Assembly (NCBI RefSeq): GCF_000956175.1
Contig: NZ_CP011070.1
Span: 62,001 to 126,000, forward strand
Origin: Nitrosopumilus adriaticus
Lineage (GTDB): Archaea; Thermoproteota; Nitrososphaeria; Nitrososphaerales; Nitrosopumilaceae
Direction of reading: 5' to 3'
DNA length: 64,000 nt
Below the pieces are notes generated by a model. It was not told the DNA's origin. It made no database searches and was given only the letters and a program-made list of their open reading frames with translations. A program made the position numbers and the translations under genes. Below, piece by piece: positions 51,558-58,855 of the stretch (position 1 is its first letter; each line of letters starts with the position of its first letter).

Positions 51558-51713
51558 TTGGAAAAGAAACGAGAAATTCCTATAGAAATTGATGATCATT
51601 TCAAGCTTTTTGGAAAAGAGCCATGGGAGGTAGATTATGGTGAAAAATGCCCTGTTTGTGATGTTAGGATTGATGAATATGGTTTTTGTTCGTGTGGTTC
51701 TAGTGGAGATTAA
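51558..51713 (+). CDS. small CxxC zinc-binding protein (51 aa)
   Basis: Short gene from TTG at 51558 to TAA at 51711-51713. The product has a charged N-terminal half (KKREIPIEIDDHFKLFGKEP) and a C-terminal YGEKCPVCDVRIDEYGFCSCGSSGD with CPVC and CSC, a minimal zinc knuckle or ribbon. A TGTATAGC box at about 51530-51537 is 21-28 bp upstream, supporting a leaderless TTG start. Its 3' end overlaps the stop of the convergent PEF-CTERM-like gene by 14 bp. Confidence 0.65.
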   Translation: MEKKREIPIEIDDHFKLFGKEPWEVDYGEKCPVCDVRIDEYGFCSCGSSGD

Positions 51714-52596
51714 CTTTTCTAATTAAAGGAGCAATTACAATTACTAAAAACCCAATTGCCAATGGCGCTAAAATTGAAAATTCCGGCACTACAGTAGTAC
51801 CAATGATTGTAACTTCTCCGGTTGTTTCAGGTCTTATGTTAAGCCATACATGAGTTCCATTGTTGATGTATTCATGAAAGTAAATTTTTTCATCATCAAG
51901 AAATACAGCGTATGGTCCCCATAACAATTCTAAAGGAATTATTGTTGTAACAAATCTATTTTTTTCAGATACATCAAATGTAATACTTTTTGTTGGTTGA
52001 TCAAATGTAAAATCGTTTATTTTTGTATAAGTTCTAATTTCGACTAGAAATTCTTTATCTTCCCATTTTATGTTTTGATAAATTTTTGGTTCATCAAGAG
52101 AATATTCTAGAATCATTTGACAACCATGACATGTAATTCCTTTCTTTTCATCCAAATACACTGGCCTTTCATTTGCAAAGATCAAATCTGCTTCTTCAGG
52201 TAAAATAAAAGAAGTTGTCTCAAGATATCTGAAACTCCAAGTCCATACATTATCTATTTGAGTAATTGCATGCTCTAGATCATACTCTACAATGGATCTG
52301 TTTTGAGAAGGAAAAATTAGCAATCCTGTATTATCTCCAATTACTGAGAATTGCTTTTCTTCTCCTTCTTCATCTGTTACTGTGATATTTGAAGCAGTTC
52401 CATAAATTAACTCAATTTGCTTTGGCAAATTTGCTGGATTAACCACATGTTTGACATGAACATCTCCAAATGAATTTATGACTATTTCAACTGATTTTTG
52501 TGAAGCCTTTTCACCAAATGAAATCTGTGCATCAACTGTGGGAATTACTGATATTATTAGAAGAATTACTAAAAATCCACAAATCTTACTATTCAT
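51700..52596 (-). CDS. exported protein with PEF-CTERM-like C-terminal signal
   Basis: A 298-aa surface protein with signal peptide (FLVILLIISVIPTVDA; mature from about QISFGEK), a beta-rich body with a CHGC pair near residue 155, and a C-terminal VVPEFSILAPLAIGFLVIV, then a basic APLIRKVNLH. The PEF motif, hydrophobic helix and basic end form the tripartite sorting signal that archaeosortases recognise; the thaumarchaeal form is usually PEFG, here PEFS. It starts one base after the cyclophilin stop and is probably cotranscribed with it. Confidence 0.8.
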   Translation of the reverse strand: MNSKICGFLVILLIISVIPTVDAQISFGEKASQKSVEIVINSFGDVHVKHVVNPANLPKQIELIYGTASNITVTDEEGEEKQFSVIGDNTGLLIFPSQNRSIVEYDLEHAITQIDNVWTWSFRYLETTSFILPEEADLIFANERPVYLDEKKGITCHGCQMILEYSLDEPKIYQNIKWEDKEFLVEIRTYTKINDFTFDQPTKSITFDVSEKNRFVTTIIPLELLWGPYAVFLDDEKIYFHEYINNGTHVWLNIRPETTGEVTIIGTTVVPEFSILAPLAIGFLVIVIAPLIRKVNLH

Positions 52597-53073
52597 TTAT
52601 CCCACTGTTACATGAAGCATTTGTGCTTTTTCCAAAGGACAATCATTGCCATCTCTTTGTAGATTAACAATTTTATCTGCAACATCCATGCCTTCAGTTA
52701 CTTCACCAAACACAGTATATTGTTTATCTAAAAATGCACTATCTGAAGTAACTATGAAAAATTGTGAACCTGCACTATCTGGATCCTGTGATCTAGCCAT
52801 AGAAACTATGCCTCTTAAATGGGATCTTGAATTAAATTCAGCCTTGATATTGTATCCAGGCCCTCCCATTCCCCAGGAACCTTTGTTGTCCGTTTTTGTA
52901 TTTGGATCTCCTCCCTGAATCATAAAACCAGGGATAACTCTATGAAATAAAGTACCATCATAAAATCCATCTTTGGCCAATTTTTCAAAATTTCTAACTG
53001 TTTCCGGAGCTAACTCAGGCAGAAGTTTAAATGTAATATTCCCAAAATTGGTTTCAATATTCACATTGCTCAA
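52597..53073 (-). CDS. cyclophilin-type peptidyl-prolyl isomerase
   Basis: A 158-aa cytosolic cyclophilin. Active-site stretches: FHRVIPGFMIQGGDP near residue 40 with the catalytic Arg, GIVSMARSQDPDSAGSQFFIV with the Q-F pair in parts, and YTVFGEVTEGMDVADKI. No signal peptide. A 29-bp dyad lies immediately before the ATG. A second foldase, an FKBP, lies at 60045. Confidence 0.95.
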   Translation of the reverse strand: MSNVNIETNFGNITFKLLPELAPETVRNFEKLAKDGFYDGTLFHRVIPGFMIQGGDPNTKTDNKGSWGMGGPGYNIKAEFNSRSHLRGIVSMARSQDPDSAGSQFFIVTSDSAFLDKQYTVFGEVTEGMDVADKIVNLQRDGNDCPLEKAQMLHVTVG

Positions 53074-53076
53074 TAG

Positions 53077-53105
53077 GACTCTTTTATCGTCTTATCATAA
53101 GAGTC
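53077..53105. promoter_or_regulatory. 7-bp inverted repeat at the cyclophilin start
   Basis: GACTCTT (53077-53083) and AAGAGTC (53099-53105) are separated by 15 bases directly upstream of the cyclophilin ATG at 53073. The dyad would overlap the transcription start of a leaderless gene, so repressor binding or a 5' RNA hairpin is possible. Confidence 0.4.
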
Positions 53106-53287
53106 TTTTGTGAAATTTATTTTAAAAATTATAATTGTTATTTTAACTATGTTGAAAATTTCATATCTATCTGTACGTTTTTCGTTGATGAATTAATTTT
53201 GTTGAGGACTTTGAAAAAATAATAATTTGTTGAAAACCAAATCCAAATTTTTTATAAGATGTTTTTTAGATTTCAAAAAGTTATAGT

Positions 53288-53295
53288 CTTATATA
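53288..53295 (+). promoter_or_regulatory. TATA box of the 76-aa HTH gene
   Basis: CTTATATA lies 24-31 bp upstream of the TTG at 53319, which supports that non-ATG start for the small helix-turn-helix protein. The 180 bp between this box and the cyclophilin start are AT-rich and show no gene. Confidence 0.6.
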
Positions 53296-53318
53296 GAACA
53301 ATTAAAGTTTAGAATCTG

Positions 53319-53549
53319 TTGAATCGTACAAACCAAAGCACGATAATTAAAGAAGCAATTAATTCTTATCTTGACAAAGGGGTAACGGACAAACAGGATA
53401 TCTACACCAAAGTAGTTGATGAACTTGGTGTTCCAAGACCAACTGTAAGAAGAGTTGCAAGAGATCTGAGAACTGAACTATTGCAAAAAATCCAAATCTT
53501 ACAATCAGATATGCCTAAAGTATCTAGTACCACTGAAGAAGACGAATAA
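53319..53549 (+). CDS. small helix-turn-helix protein
   Basis: A 76-aa protein with TTG start. Helices IIKEAINSYLDKGVTD, KQDIYTKVVDELGV and PRPTVRRVARDLRTELLQKI look like a winged-helix or HTH DNA-binding domain, in which PRPTVRRVARDL is the recognition helix; the tail is acidic. Its strong TATA box and conserved-looking compact form suggest an abundant regulator or chromatin-associated protein, but this is inference. Confidence 0.78.
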   Translation: MNRTNQSTIIKEAINSYLDKGVTDKQDIYTKVVDELGVPRPTVRRVARDLRTELLQKIQILQSDMPKVSSTTEEDE

Positions 53550-53634
53550 ATTCGGCTCCTTTTTCTTTTTAATTCTTATATTATTTTCTGGAATTCATCA
53601 TTACTGTTATAAATAATGAATTTTTTAAATTATT

Positions 53635-54102
53635 ATGGGATATTTGGGAAACCATTTGGCCACTGTTTGCACAGGAATATTTGCAGCCGTACTAACAGGA
53701 CTCTGGGCATTTTGGGATTTATCACCAGTACTAGATTTTGTATTTCTCATGGCAGTTCCAATAACATGGTTCATGACTTTTACATGTTGGATTTCTCAAA
53801 AAAGTACTGATTACGCCCACAATCATGGTTCATCTCATGCTCAAATAGAAAAAAAAAGCTTGAGTAGTACACAAACCATTCAAACAACAACTAGTGGTAA
53901 TCAAATTGGTCTTTCAGAAATAAAACAAGTACAATCTGAATTATCTGCAGAACTAAACACTCTCAAGGAGTCTGTTAAACTCAAAGATGGTGAAATTGAA
54001 AGATTGAATCAAGAAATTTCAAATTTACAAACACTTGTTCAAATTGAATCATTAAAAACAGAATTAGCTAATCTAAAAATGCTAGCCTCAAAAAGAAAAT
54101 AA
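53635..54102 (+). CDS. membrane protein with C-terminal coiled coil
   Basis: A 155-aa protein. Two short membrane helices at about 5-22 (LATVCTGIFAAVLTGLWAF) and 27-48 (VLDFVFLMAVPITWFMTFTCW), then a polar linker, then a long coiled coil at about 95-155 (IKQVQSELSAELNTLKESVK, EIERLNQEISNLQTLV) in the cytoplasm. It could be a scaffold that organises partners at the membrane. No family recognised. Confidence 0.75.
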   Translation: MGYLGNHLATVCTGIFAAVLTGLWAFWDLSPVLDFVFLMAVPITWFMTFTCWISQKSTDYAHNHGSSHAQIEKKSLSSTQTIQTTTSGNQIGLSEIKQVQSELSAELNTLKESVKLKDGEIERLNQEISNLQTLVQIESLKTELANLKMLASKRK

Positions 54103-54113
54103 TTCGTTTTAAT

Positions 54114-54233
54114 CTAATTTTTGCAATGAGAGCACTCTATCCCGTGATTTTCCTTACAACCAGGACAACTAACTGCACCACCAAAATGACATTTACAAGA
54201 ACATAATTCAGTTGGATCTTTATTTGCAGTCAA
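54114..54233 (-). CDS. very small Cys-rich protein (39 aa)
   Basis: Possible gene from TTG at 54233 to TAG at 54114. The product has CSCKCHFGG, CPGCKEN and ECSHC, seven cysteines in 30 residues, fitting one or two metal sites. Codon use and the in-frame Cys pairs argue for a real gene; against it stand the TTG start, the lack of a clear TATA box and the length. It resembles the other small Cys proteins of the window only in style. Confidence 0.5.
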   Translation of the reverse strand: MTANKDPTELCSCKCHFGGAVSCPGCKENHGIECSHCKN

Positions 54234-54622
54234 TAATTATGAAAAGTAACATTACTATTTGATTCTTACAATTTTAAGCAAATTAACTAAATAAATCATA
54301 ATAATCTACTATCATAAATTTTAGAATAATAGATCTTATTCCTTGGAATTTGTCAAGATTTAATTTTTTTAACCAACTGATTACTATTGAAAATATAATT
54401 AATTTCTAATTTAAAACAATCTTTTATTCGATTTAATTACTAAATTTTTTCCAAAAGAGATCAATTAAAGAATAATTAATTTGCCATAATTCAAATTACA
54501 ATAATACTTAATTTAGAATCTAAGCCATTTTTTAGAAATCTATTCTAAAAAAATCTAAATTATTATGTTCATATGATAATTCAACACTGTTATCTTTTGG
54601 AAAAAACTGCTCTGTAAAAAAT
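54234..54622. other. AT-rich gene-free stretch
   Basis: About 390 bp with no reading frame I would defend. It is dominated by A/T runs such as TTAATTTTTT and AATAATTAATTT. Near its right end is a 10-bp perfect inverted repeat (54528-54552). It may hold the 3' flank of the FMN reductase gene and the promoter for the 39-aa gene; an unannotated small RNA cannot be excluded, but I see no C/D or H/ACA box pair. Confidence 0.6.
54528..54552. repeat. 10-bp inverted repeat, possible terminator
   Basis: TTTTTTAGAA and TTCTAAAAAA flank the 5-base spacer ATCTA. It lies 70-95 bp beyond the stop of the leftward FMN reductase gene. The stem would be almost all A-U, followed by T-rich sequence, so it could act as a weak terminator; function is inferred from place only. 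Confidence 0.4.
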
Positions 54623-55153
54623 TTAACCTTGATGTAATTTAGAAGCAATTTCTAAAGTTTCATCTACCATTTCTTTTAGTCTATTTTGTGCATCTACATC
54701 TGATATAATATTGTCATTTATCGATTCTGTGGTCAAAAATACTGCCTTTGGATTTGTTATTACTCTAAAATAGGATAATAACTGAGTGATTAATGTCTGC
54801 ACATTAACAAAACCAATATTTCCAGAAGCCAAAATTGTAATCCCTGCAACCTTTCCAACAGTTTTTTTATAATTAATGTACTCAAACAAATTTTTCAATG
54901 ATGAACTAAAAAATGAATTATAGATTGGTGAACCAATCAACCACACATCTGCATCCATTATATCATTTGCTGCAGTCTTTGTAGGTTCATTATACTGTTC
55001 ATCTGGTCCTCTATAGCATTCTATTTGGCCTTCTGATAGATTAATTAATTTTGTATCTTGATTTTTTGATTTTGCATACTCGTAAACATATTTCATAATA
55101 ATTTGCGTATTGGCATTTTTTCTTGGGCTACCTGATATTACTACAACTTTCAT
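54623..55153 (-). CDS. NADPH-dependent FMN reductase/flavodoxin-fold oxidoreductase
   Basis: A 176-aa flavodoxin-like protein. The phosphate-binding loop is VISGSPRKNANTQ near residue 5-17, followed by a GPDEQYNEPTKTAANDI segment and the IGSPIYNSFFSSSLKNLFEYI flavin-site motif near 75, typical of the NADPH-dependent FMN reductase and iron-sulfur flavoprotein superfamily. There is no Cys cluster, so it is not an iron-sulfur flavoprotein. Quinone, azo or chromate-type reductions are possible. Confidence 0.9.
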   Translation of the reverse strand: MKVVVISGSPRKNANTQIIMKYVYEYAKSKNQDTKLINLSEGQIECYRGPDEQYNEPTKTAANDIMDADVWLIGSPIYNSFFSSSLKNLFEYINYKKTVGKVAGITILASGNIGFVNVQTLITQLLSYFRVITNPKAVFLTTESINDNIISDVDAQNRLKEMVDETLEIASKLHQG

Positions 55154-55205
55154 GTATCAAGCAATTTGTTTTTCTATTTAAGTTTCAAAGAATTTTTGAA
55201 ATTAA

Positions 55206-55298
55206 CGGGCTTGGAGGGCTTCGATCCCTCGACCTGTAACTTAGGAGGCTACTGCGCTATCCATGTTGCGCGTCAAAATGACTCTGCGCCACAAGCCC
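55206..55298 (-). tRNA. tRNA-Arg(CCT) with a D-loop intron
   Basis: The minus strand gives acceptor GGGCTTG/CAAGCCC, anticodon stem GTAGC/GTTAC with loop CTCCTAA (anticodon CCT, arginine), and T arm GAGGG-ATCGAAG-CCCTC, discriminator G. D-stem halves GCGC/GCGC (55286-55289 and 55254-55257) are separated by 28 bases instead of about 10, so about 18 bases are extra. Within them, GTCA-TTT-TGAC forms a hairpin next to a third GCGC, so a bulge-helix-bulge-like fold is possible. Intron ends are not fixed. T-loop position 54 is A. CCA is not encoded. Confidence 0.9.
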
Positions 55299-55322
55299 AG
55301 CAAAAAAAATACTCTTAATTAT

Positions 55323-56033
55323 TTAAGCGTAATCGAGATTTTCATTGATCATTTTCTGAATACTCAACCAGTCTTTGTTTTCTTTATCTTCCCATTTTTC
55401 AAAATATACAACATCTTTCAATTCAAGTCTTGGTAGCCATCCAGCAGTTTCAAGATCTGGTTTTTCAGCAAATTCATCAACATATCCTAAACACAAGTAT
55501 GCAACAGGAATTACATGTTCAGGCAATTCTAGAACTTCTTTTAATGCTTCATTTGATAGTATACTCACCCATCCAAGACCTACTCCTTCTGTTCTTGCTG
55601 ATAACCATAAATTTTGAATTGCACAACACACACTGTAAAGACCTGCTTCAGGAATACTTGATCTACCTATTACAAATGGACCAAATTTTGTAGGATCATA
55701 CGTCACACATACATTTACAGGCGATTCTGAAATCCCTTCCAACTTGAATGAAAGATACTTTGATCTTTTTGGTTCTTCAATTAATTGTGATGAGCGTTTT
55801 TTCTCTTCCTGAAAAGATTCTTTAATCTTCTTTTTTGTTTGATCATTTTTAATTAAAATAAAATTCCATGGCTGAGAAAATCCAACAGATGGTGCATGAT
55901 GTGCAGCATGAAGAATTTTTGATAAAATCTCATCTTCAATGGGCTTGGAGGTAAAGTGAGATCTAACATCTCTTCTTGAATAAATTGCCTTATAGAAGCC
56001 TAGTTTTTCCTCTTCAGTAAAATCATCTGTCAA
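55323..56033 (-). CDS. bluB: 5,6-dimethylbenzimidazole synthase BluB
   Basis: Flavin-destroying enzyme that turns FMNH2 and oxygen into the lower ligand of cobalamin. The 236-aa nitroreductase-fold protein has YSRRDVRSHF, APSVGFSQPWNFILI near 55-70 and RTEGVGLGWVSIL near 155-167, the combination typical of BluB rather than other nitroreductases; its central lid KRSKYLSFKLEGISESPVNV (in part) is also of that type. It lies next to tRNA genes on both sides. With CobJ it fits cobamide production by ammonia-oxidising archaea. Confidence 0.92.
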   Translation of the reverse strand: MTDDFTEEEKLGFYKAIYSRRDVRSHFTSKPIEDEILSKILHAAHHAPSVGFSQPWNFILIKNDQTKKKIKESFQEEKKRSSQLIEEPKRSKYLSFKLEGISESPVNVCVTYDPTKFGPFVIGRSSIPEAGLYSVCCAIQNLWLSARTEGVGLGWVSILSNEALKEVLELPEHVIPVAYLCLGYVDEFAEKPDLETAGWLPRLELKDVVYFEKWEDKENKDWLSIQKMINENLDYA

Positions 56034-56100
56034 TGTATTTCTCCTTCATTCTTCTTTTGTTAAACGTTAATAATGTCAATCTTTAGTTTTGTACTTCAAT

Positions 56101-56174
56101 GGGCCGGTAGTCTAGCTGGTTAGGATACCGCCTCGACACGGCGGTGATCGTGAGTTCGAATCTCACTCGGCCCA
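56101..56174 (+). tRNA. tRNA-Val(GAC) with C at position 33
   Basis: Cloverleaf: acceptor GGGCCGG/TCGGCCC, D arm with GGTTAGGAT, anticodon stem CCGCC/GGCGG, T arm GTGAG-TTCGAAT-CTCAC, discriminator A. The anticodon loop is TCGACAC, so positions 34-36 are GAC (valine), but position 33 is C where nearly all elongator tRNAs have U; the usual CT at 32-33 appears swapped. No intron, no encoded CCA. The short variable region excludes serine. Confidence 0.93.
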
Positions 56175-56177
56175 CTT

Positions 56178-56672
56178 TTAATAACCAGTTTTAAATTCAT
56201 TTTCTGCTTCACTCCATGAAGATTGTGTAATGATGGTACCTTCAGCACTAAAACTTGTTATTTTATTATCTATCATTGCTTGATAGATTTCAGAATTAAC
56301 ATCTCCATTACTTAAAAGAAATATGTTTTTCAAAGGAATTTCAGCACCAGAACTAAACAAAGCCCTTCCAGGTAATGTAATATCTGCTGTTGAATATAAT
56401 CCTGAACCCAACAAAGTTCCATCTCCATAAAGCTTGTAGTCTATTACTGAAACAGTGAAAGTCTTATCACTAGGATTTTTTACTAGAAAAGTGACATTAA
56501 ATTTTGCTTGATTATTAATTTCATTTACATCTATTAATTCCACATTTGTTAATTCTATCTCAACTTGATTAAGTTCATCATTATCAAGGCTAGCATAGAA
56601 AACAATTCCACCCATTAATGCAAAAACACCAGCTATTGCTGCATAAACTGTCATCTTGCTTTGAAGATCCAT
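56178..56672 (-). CDS. membrane-anchored LEA14/WHy-like protein
   Basis: A 164-aa protein with an N-terminal helix (TVYAAIAGVFALMGGIVFYASL, about 8-30) and an extracytoplasmic sandwich: QVEIELTNVELIDVNEINNQAKFNVTFLVKNPSDKTFTV (as fragments), then VIDYKLYGDGTLLGSGLY and ALFSSGAEIPL. The NVTFLVKNPSDKTFTV-type strand pair is the mark of LEA type-2/WHy domains. Role unknown, perhaps stress-linked. Its stop is 4 bp from the tRNA-Val end. Confidence 0.78.
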   Translation of the reverse strand: MDLQSKMTVYAAIAGVFALMGGIVFYASLDNDELNQVEIELTNVELIDVNEINNQAKFNVTFLVKNPSDKTFTVSVIDYKLYGDGTLLGSGLYSTADITLPGRALFSSGAEIPLKNIFLLSNGDVNSEIYQAMIDNKITSFSAEGTIITQSSWSEAENEFKTGY

Positions 56673-56753
56673 TCCAACGTATCAGATTATGTACAACTAA
56701 AAAACGTTGTCAAGATCCAAATACATAATATTTAATCTAAAATATCATTATCT

Positions 56754-57251
56754 ATGACAGCACTTGAACAAGCAATTCTAACATGGATTCATCTTGTTTC
56801 AGCTGCAATATGGGTGGGAGGATCTCTTTTCATTGGAATTGTTTTCTCTCCACTTTTAAAAACAATGACAAATTCAATTGAAGAGCGAATGCAAATTATG
56901 ATTCGTGTTGGAAGACGTTTCAACAAAGTAGCTGTTCCATCACTAATCATTTTGATGGCAACGGGGTTATACAGCTCACATATGTTGCTTGGTAAACCTG
57001 AACTACTTGTAGCCACAAGCTATGGAACTTTCCTTATAATCAAAATTATTCTTGTCATTGGATTAATTATTACATATGCAATACATGTAAGGGTAATTCG
57101 TAAAGATATTGAAGAAAAAATTATGTCAAACCAATTATCAGAACCTCAAATTCAAAAATTAAGAAAAAAGATCATTATTCTCGGAGAAATTACAGTAGTT
57201 TTGTCAATTGCAATTTTATTTTTTGCATCTTTGCTTGATGCCGGAGTCTGA
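56754..57251 (+). CDS. CopD-like membrane protein
   Basis: A 165-aa protein with four membrane helices. LTWIHLVSAAIWVGGSLFIGIVF in helix one (HLxxAxxWxGG) and FNKVAVPSLIILMATGLYSS in helix two match the copper-resistance CopD/DUF2269-like family; the His of helix one and others such as AIHVRVI near 108 could bind heme or copper. Copper handling would suit an organism depending on copper proteins. The 3' end overlaps the rtcA stop by 36 bp in convergent orientation. Confidence 0.83.
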   Translation: MTALEQAILTWIHLVSAAIWVGGSLFIGIVFSPLLKTMTNSIEERMQIMIRVGRRFNKVAVPSLIILMATGLYSSHMLLGKPELLVATSYGTFLIIKIILVIGLIITYAIHVRVIRKDIEEKIMSNQLSEPQIQKLRKKIIILGEITVVLSIAILFFASLLDAGV

Positions 57252-58256
57252 AATTCCCTCAATTATCACTTCAAATCCATCAGTCAATTTACCTATTCCA
57301 TATTTACAGCCTGTAATTTTAGATGTAACAAACAAATTTGTTTCTAGATGTTTTGTTATTTCTTTTACCAAAAATGTTGTTCTTCCAGGGGATAAACTTG
57401 CAGGAACTACAAGCATATCAGCCAAATTCACATCTACTCCTTGTGCTTTTTCAATAAATTTTTCAAAATTCAAATCAAAACTTTGTGTTTTTTTATCAAA
57501 TAAAGAATCTACTCCAATTATAGAATTCTCATCAATGCTGTAAATTAATAAAGATGCTCCAGAATCAATTGCTTCTTGATTTTTAATTTCTACTTCAACC
57601 TTATAATCCTCATTAGTTAATTTCTTTTTTATTTGTTGAATTTCTCTTTCGATTATCTCAATTGCAATTTTTGAAAATGTACAAATTATTTTTAGGTCTT
57701 TTGATTTTCTATTTGAAAATAAAATTGATTTTAATTTAGAAGGAAAAACTTGTAATTTTATTTCTCCACCTCCCTTTGGATAGTAACCACGTTTAATTAA
57801 TTCAAGAGAAAATTTTATTCCCATTCTAGAGTATGCTTCTTTTAGTACATGTTGTGTATAATCAATGCAAGGACTCCAAAGAACATCTGTGCCACCCTTT
57901 ATTGTTAAACTTAATTTTTTTTGAGAAATTGCAACCACAGGAATTAAAACCTGTAAAATTAAAGATATACTTCCAGCAGTTCCAACATCTTCACTTAATT
58001 CTAAACTATCAATATCTCCTGGAATAAATTTTAATTCTGTAGAACCAACTTCTGCACCAATCACTTTTGCATTTGAAATTTTTTGAAGAATTCTTATGGA
58101 TGTCACATGTTGTGGCCTTAATCCGGAAACTTTTCTGTTCTTTCTTATGTTTTCTATATGGATTGATTGTTTTGTGATACATGCAAGTGCAATTGCTGAA
58201 CGAATGATTTGACCTCCACCTTCACCATATCCACCATTAATTTTTAAAAATTCCAC
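57216..58256 (-). CDS. rtcA: RNA 3'-terminal phosphate cyclase
   Basis: Converts RNA 3'-phosphate ends to 2',3'-cyclic phosphates using ATP. The 346-aa protein starts INGGYGEGGGQIIRSAIALA, has RPQHVTSIRIL, LKRGYYPKGGGEI in the middle and the signature of the adenylated His in FLVKEITKHLETNLFVT near residue 305-320. The organism thus has both RtcA and ThpR (18785-19330), enzymes with opposite actions at RNA 3' ends. Confidence 0.95.
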   Translation of the reverse strand: MEFLKINGGYGEGGGQIIRSAIALACITKQSIHIENIRKNRKVSGLRPQHVTSIRILQKISNAKVIGAEVGSTELKFIPGDIDSLELSEDVGTAGSISLILQVLIPVVAISQKKLSLTIKGGTDVLWSPCIDYTQHVLKEAYSRMGIKFSLELIKRGYYPKGGGEIKLQVFPSKLKSILFSNRKSKDLKIICTFSKIAIEIIEREIQQIKKKLTNEDYKVEVEIKNQEAIDSGASLLIYSIDENSIIGVDSLFDKKTQSFDLNFEKFIEKAQGVDVNLADMLVVPASLSPGRTTFLVKEITKHLETNLFVTSKITGCKYGIGKLTDGFEVIIEGISDSGIKQRCKK

Positions 58257-58319
58257 AGTATTTTCTATTTGCTACTCTTTATGATACTTTTTTTACACTG
58301 GTATTTTCTATATTTTTGT

Positions 58320-58814
58320 ATGAATGGATTGTTAATAGGGAGATTTCAACCATTTCATTTGGGTCATCTTGAAGCATTGCAGTTTGCATTATCCAAAGTT
58401 GATAAATTGTGGTTAGGATTGGGAAGTTCTAACAAATCTCCAGAAAAAAATAATCCATTTTCTGCTGAGGAACGTAAAGAAATGATCTTATCCTCAATTG
58501 ATGACTCTATGAAAAACAGAATTGAAATTTATTTTATTCCAGATTTGGATAATCATGTTAAATGGATTGAAAAAATAGATACTATTGTACCTAAATTTGA
58601 TATAATTTTCTCAAATGATGAATTAACAAAACATCTGTATTCAAAAAGGACCGTTCAAGTAATTTCTATTCCATTTTTGAAGAGGGATGAATTATCTGGT
58701 ACTCATATAAGAGATCTAATTATTAGCGATCAAAAATGGCAGCATCTTGTACCTTTAGGAACTAGAAATTTTTTAGAAAACAATCATGGAAAAGATCGAT
58801 TAAAAATTCTTTAA
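58320..58814 (+). CDS. nadM: nicotinamide-nucleotide adenylyltransferase
   Basis: Makes NAD from NMN and ATP. The 164-aa protein begins NGLLIGRFQPFHLGHLEAL, which includes the HxGH nucleotidyl-transfer motif, and ends with the archaeal ISGTxxR-type LSGTHIRDLI. I use the ATG at 58320, since an upstream in-frame start at 58269 would add a hydrophobic stretch foreign to the family. Divergent from rtcA. Confidence 0.94.
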   Translation: MNGLLIGRFQPFHLGHLEALQFALSKVDKLWLGLGSSNKSPEKNNPFSAEERKEMILSSIDDSMKNRIEIYFIPDLDNHVKWIEKIDTIVPKFDIIFSNDELTKHLYSKRTVQVISIPFLKRDELSGTHIRDLIISDQKWQHLVPLGTRNFLENNHGKDRLKIL

Positions 58815-58855
58815 TTATAAATAACACCCAACAAAACCCACTTCGGAGATAATAA

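Noticed and set aside
53185-53240. GTTGATGA considered as a C box of a C/D guide RNA
   Set aside because: It mismatches the first base of the consensus and no CUGA D box with correct spacing follows.
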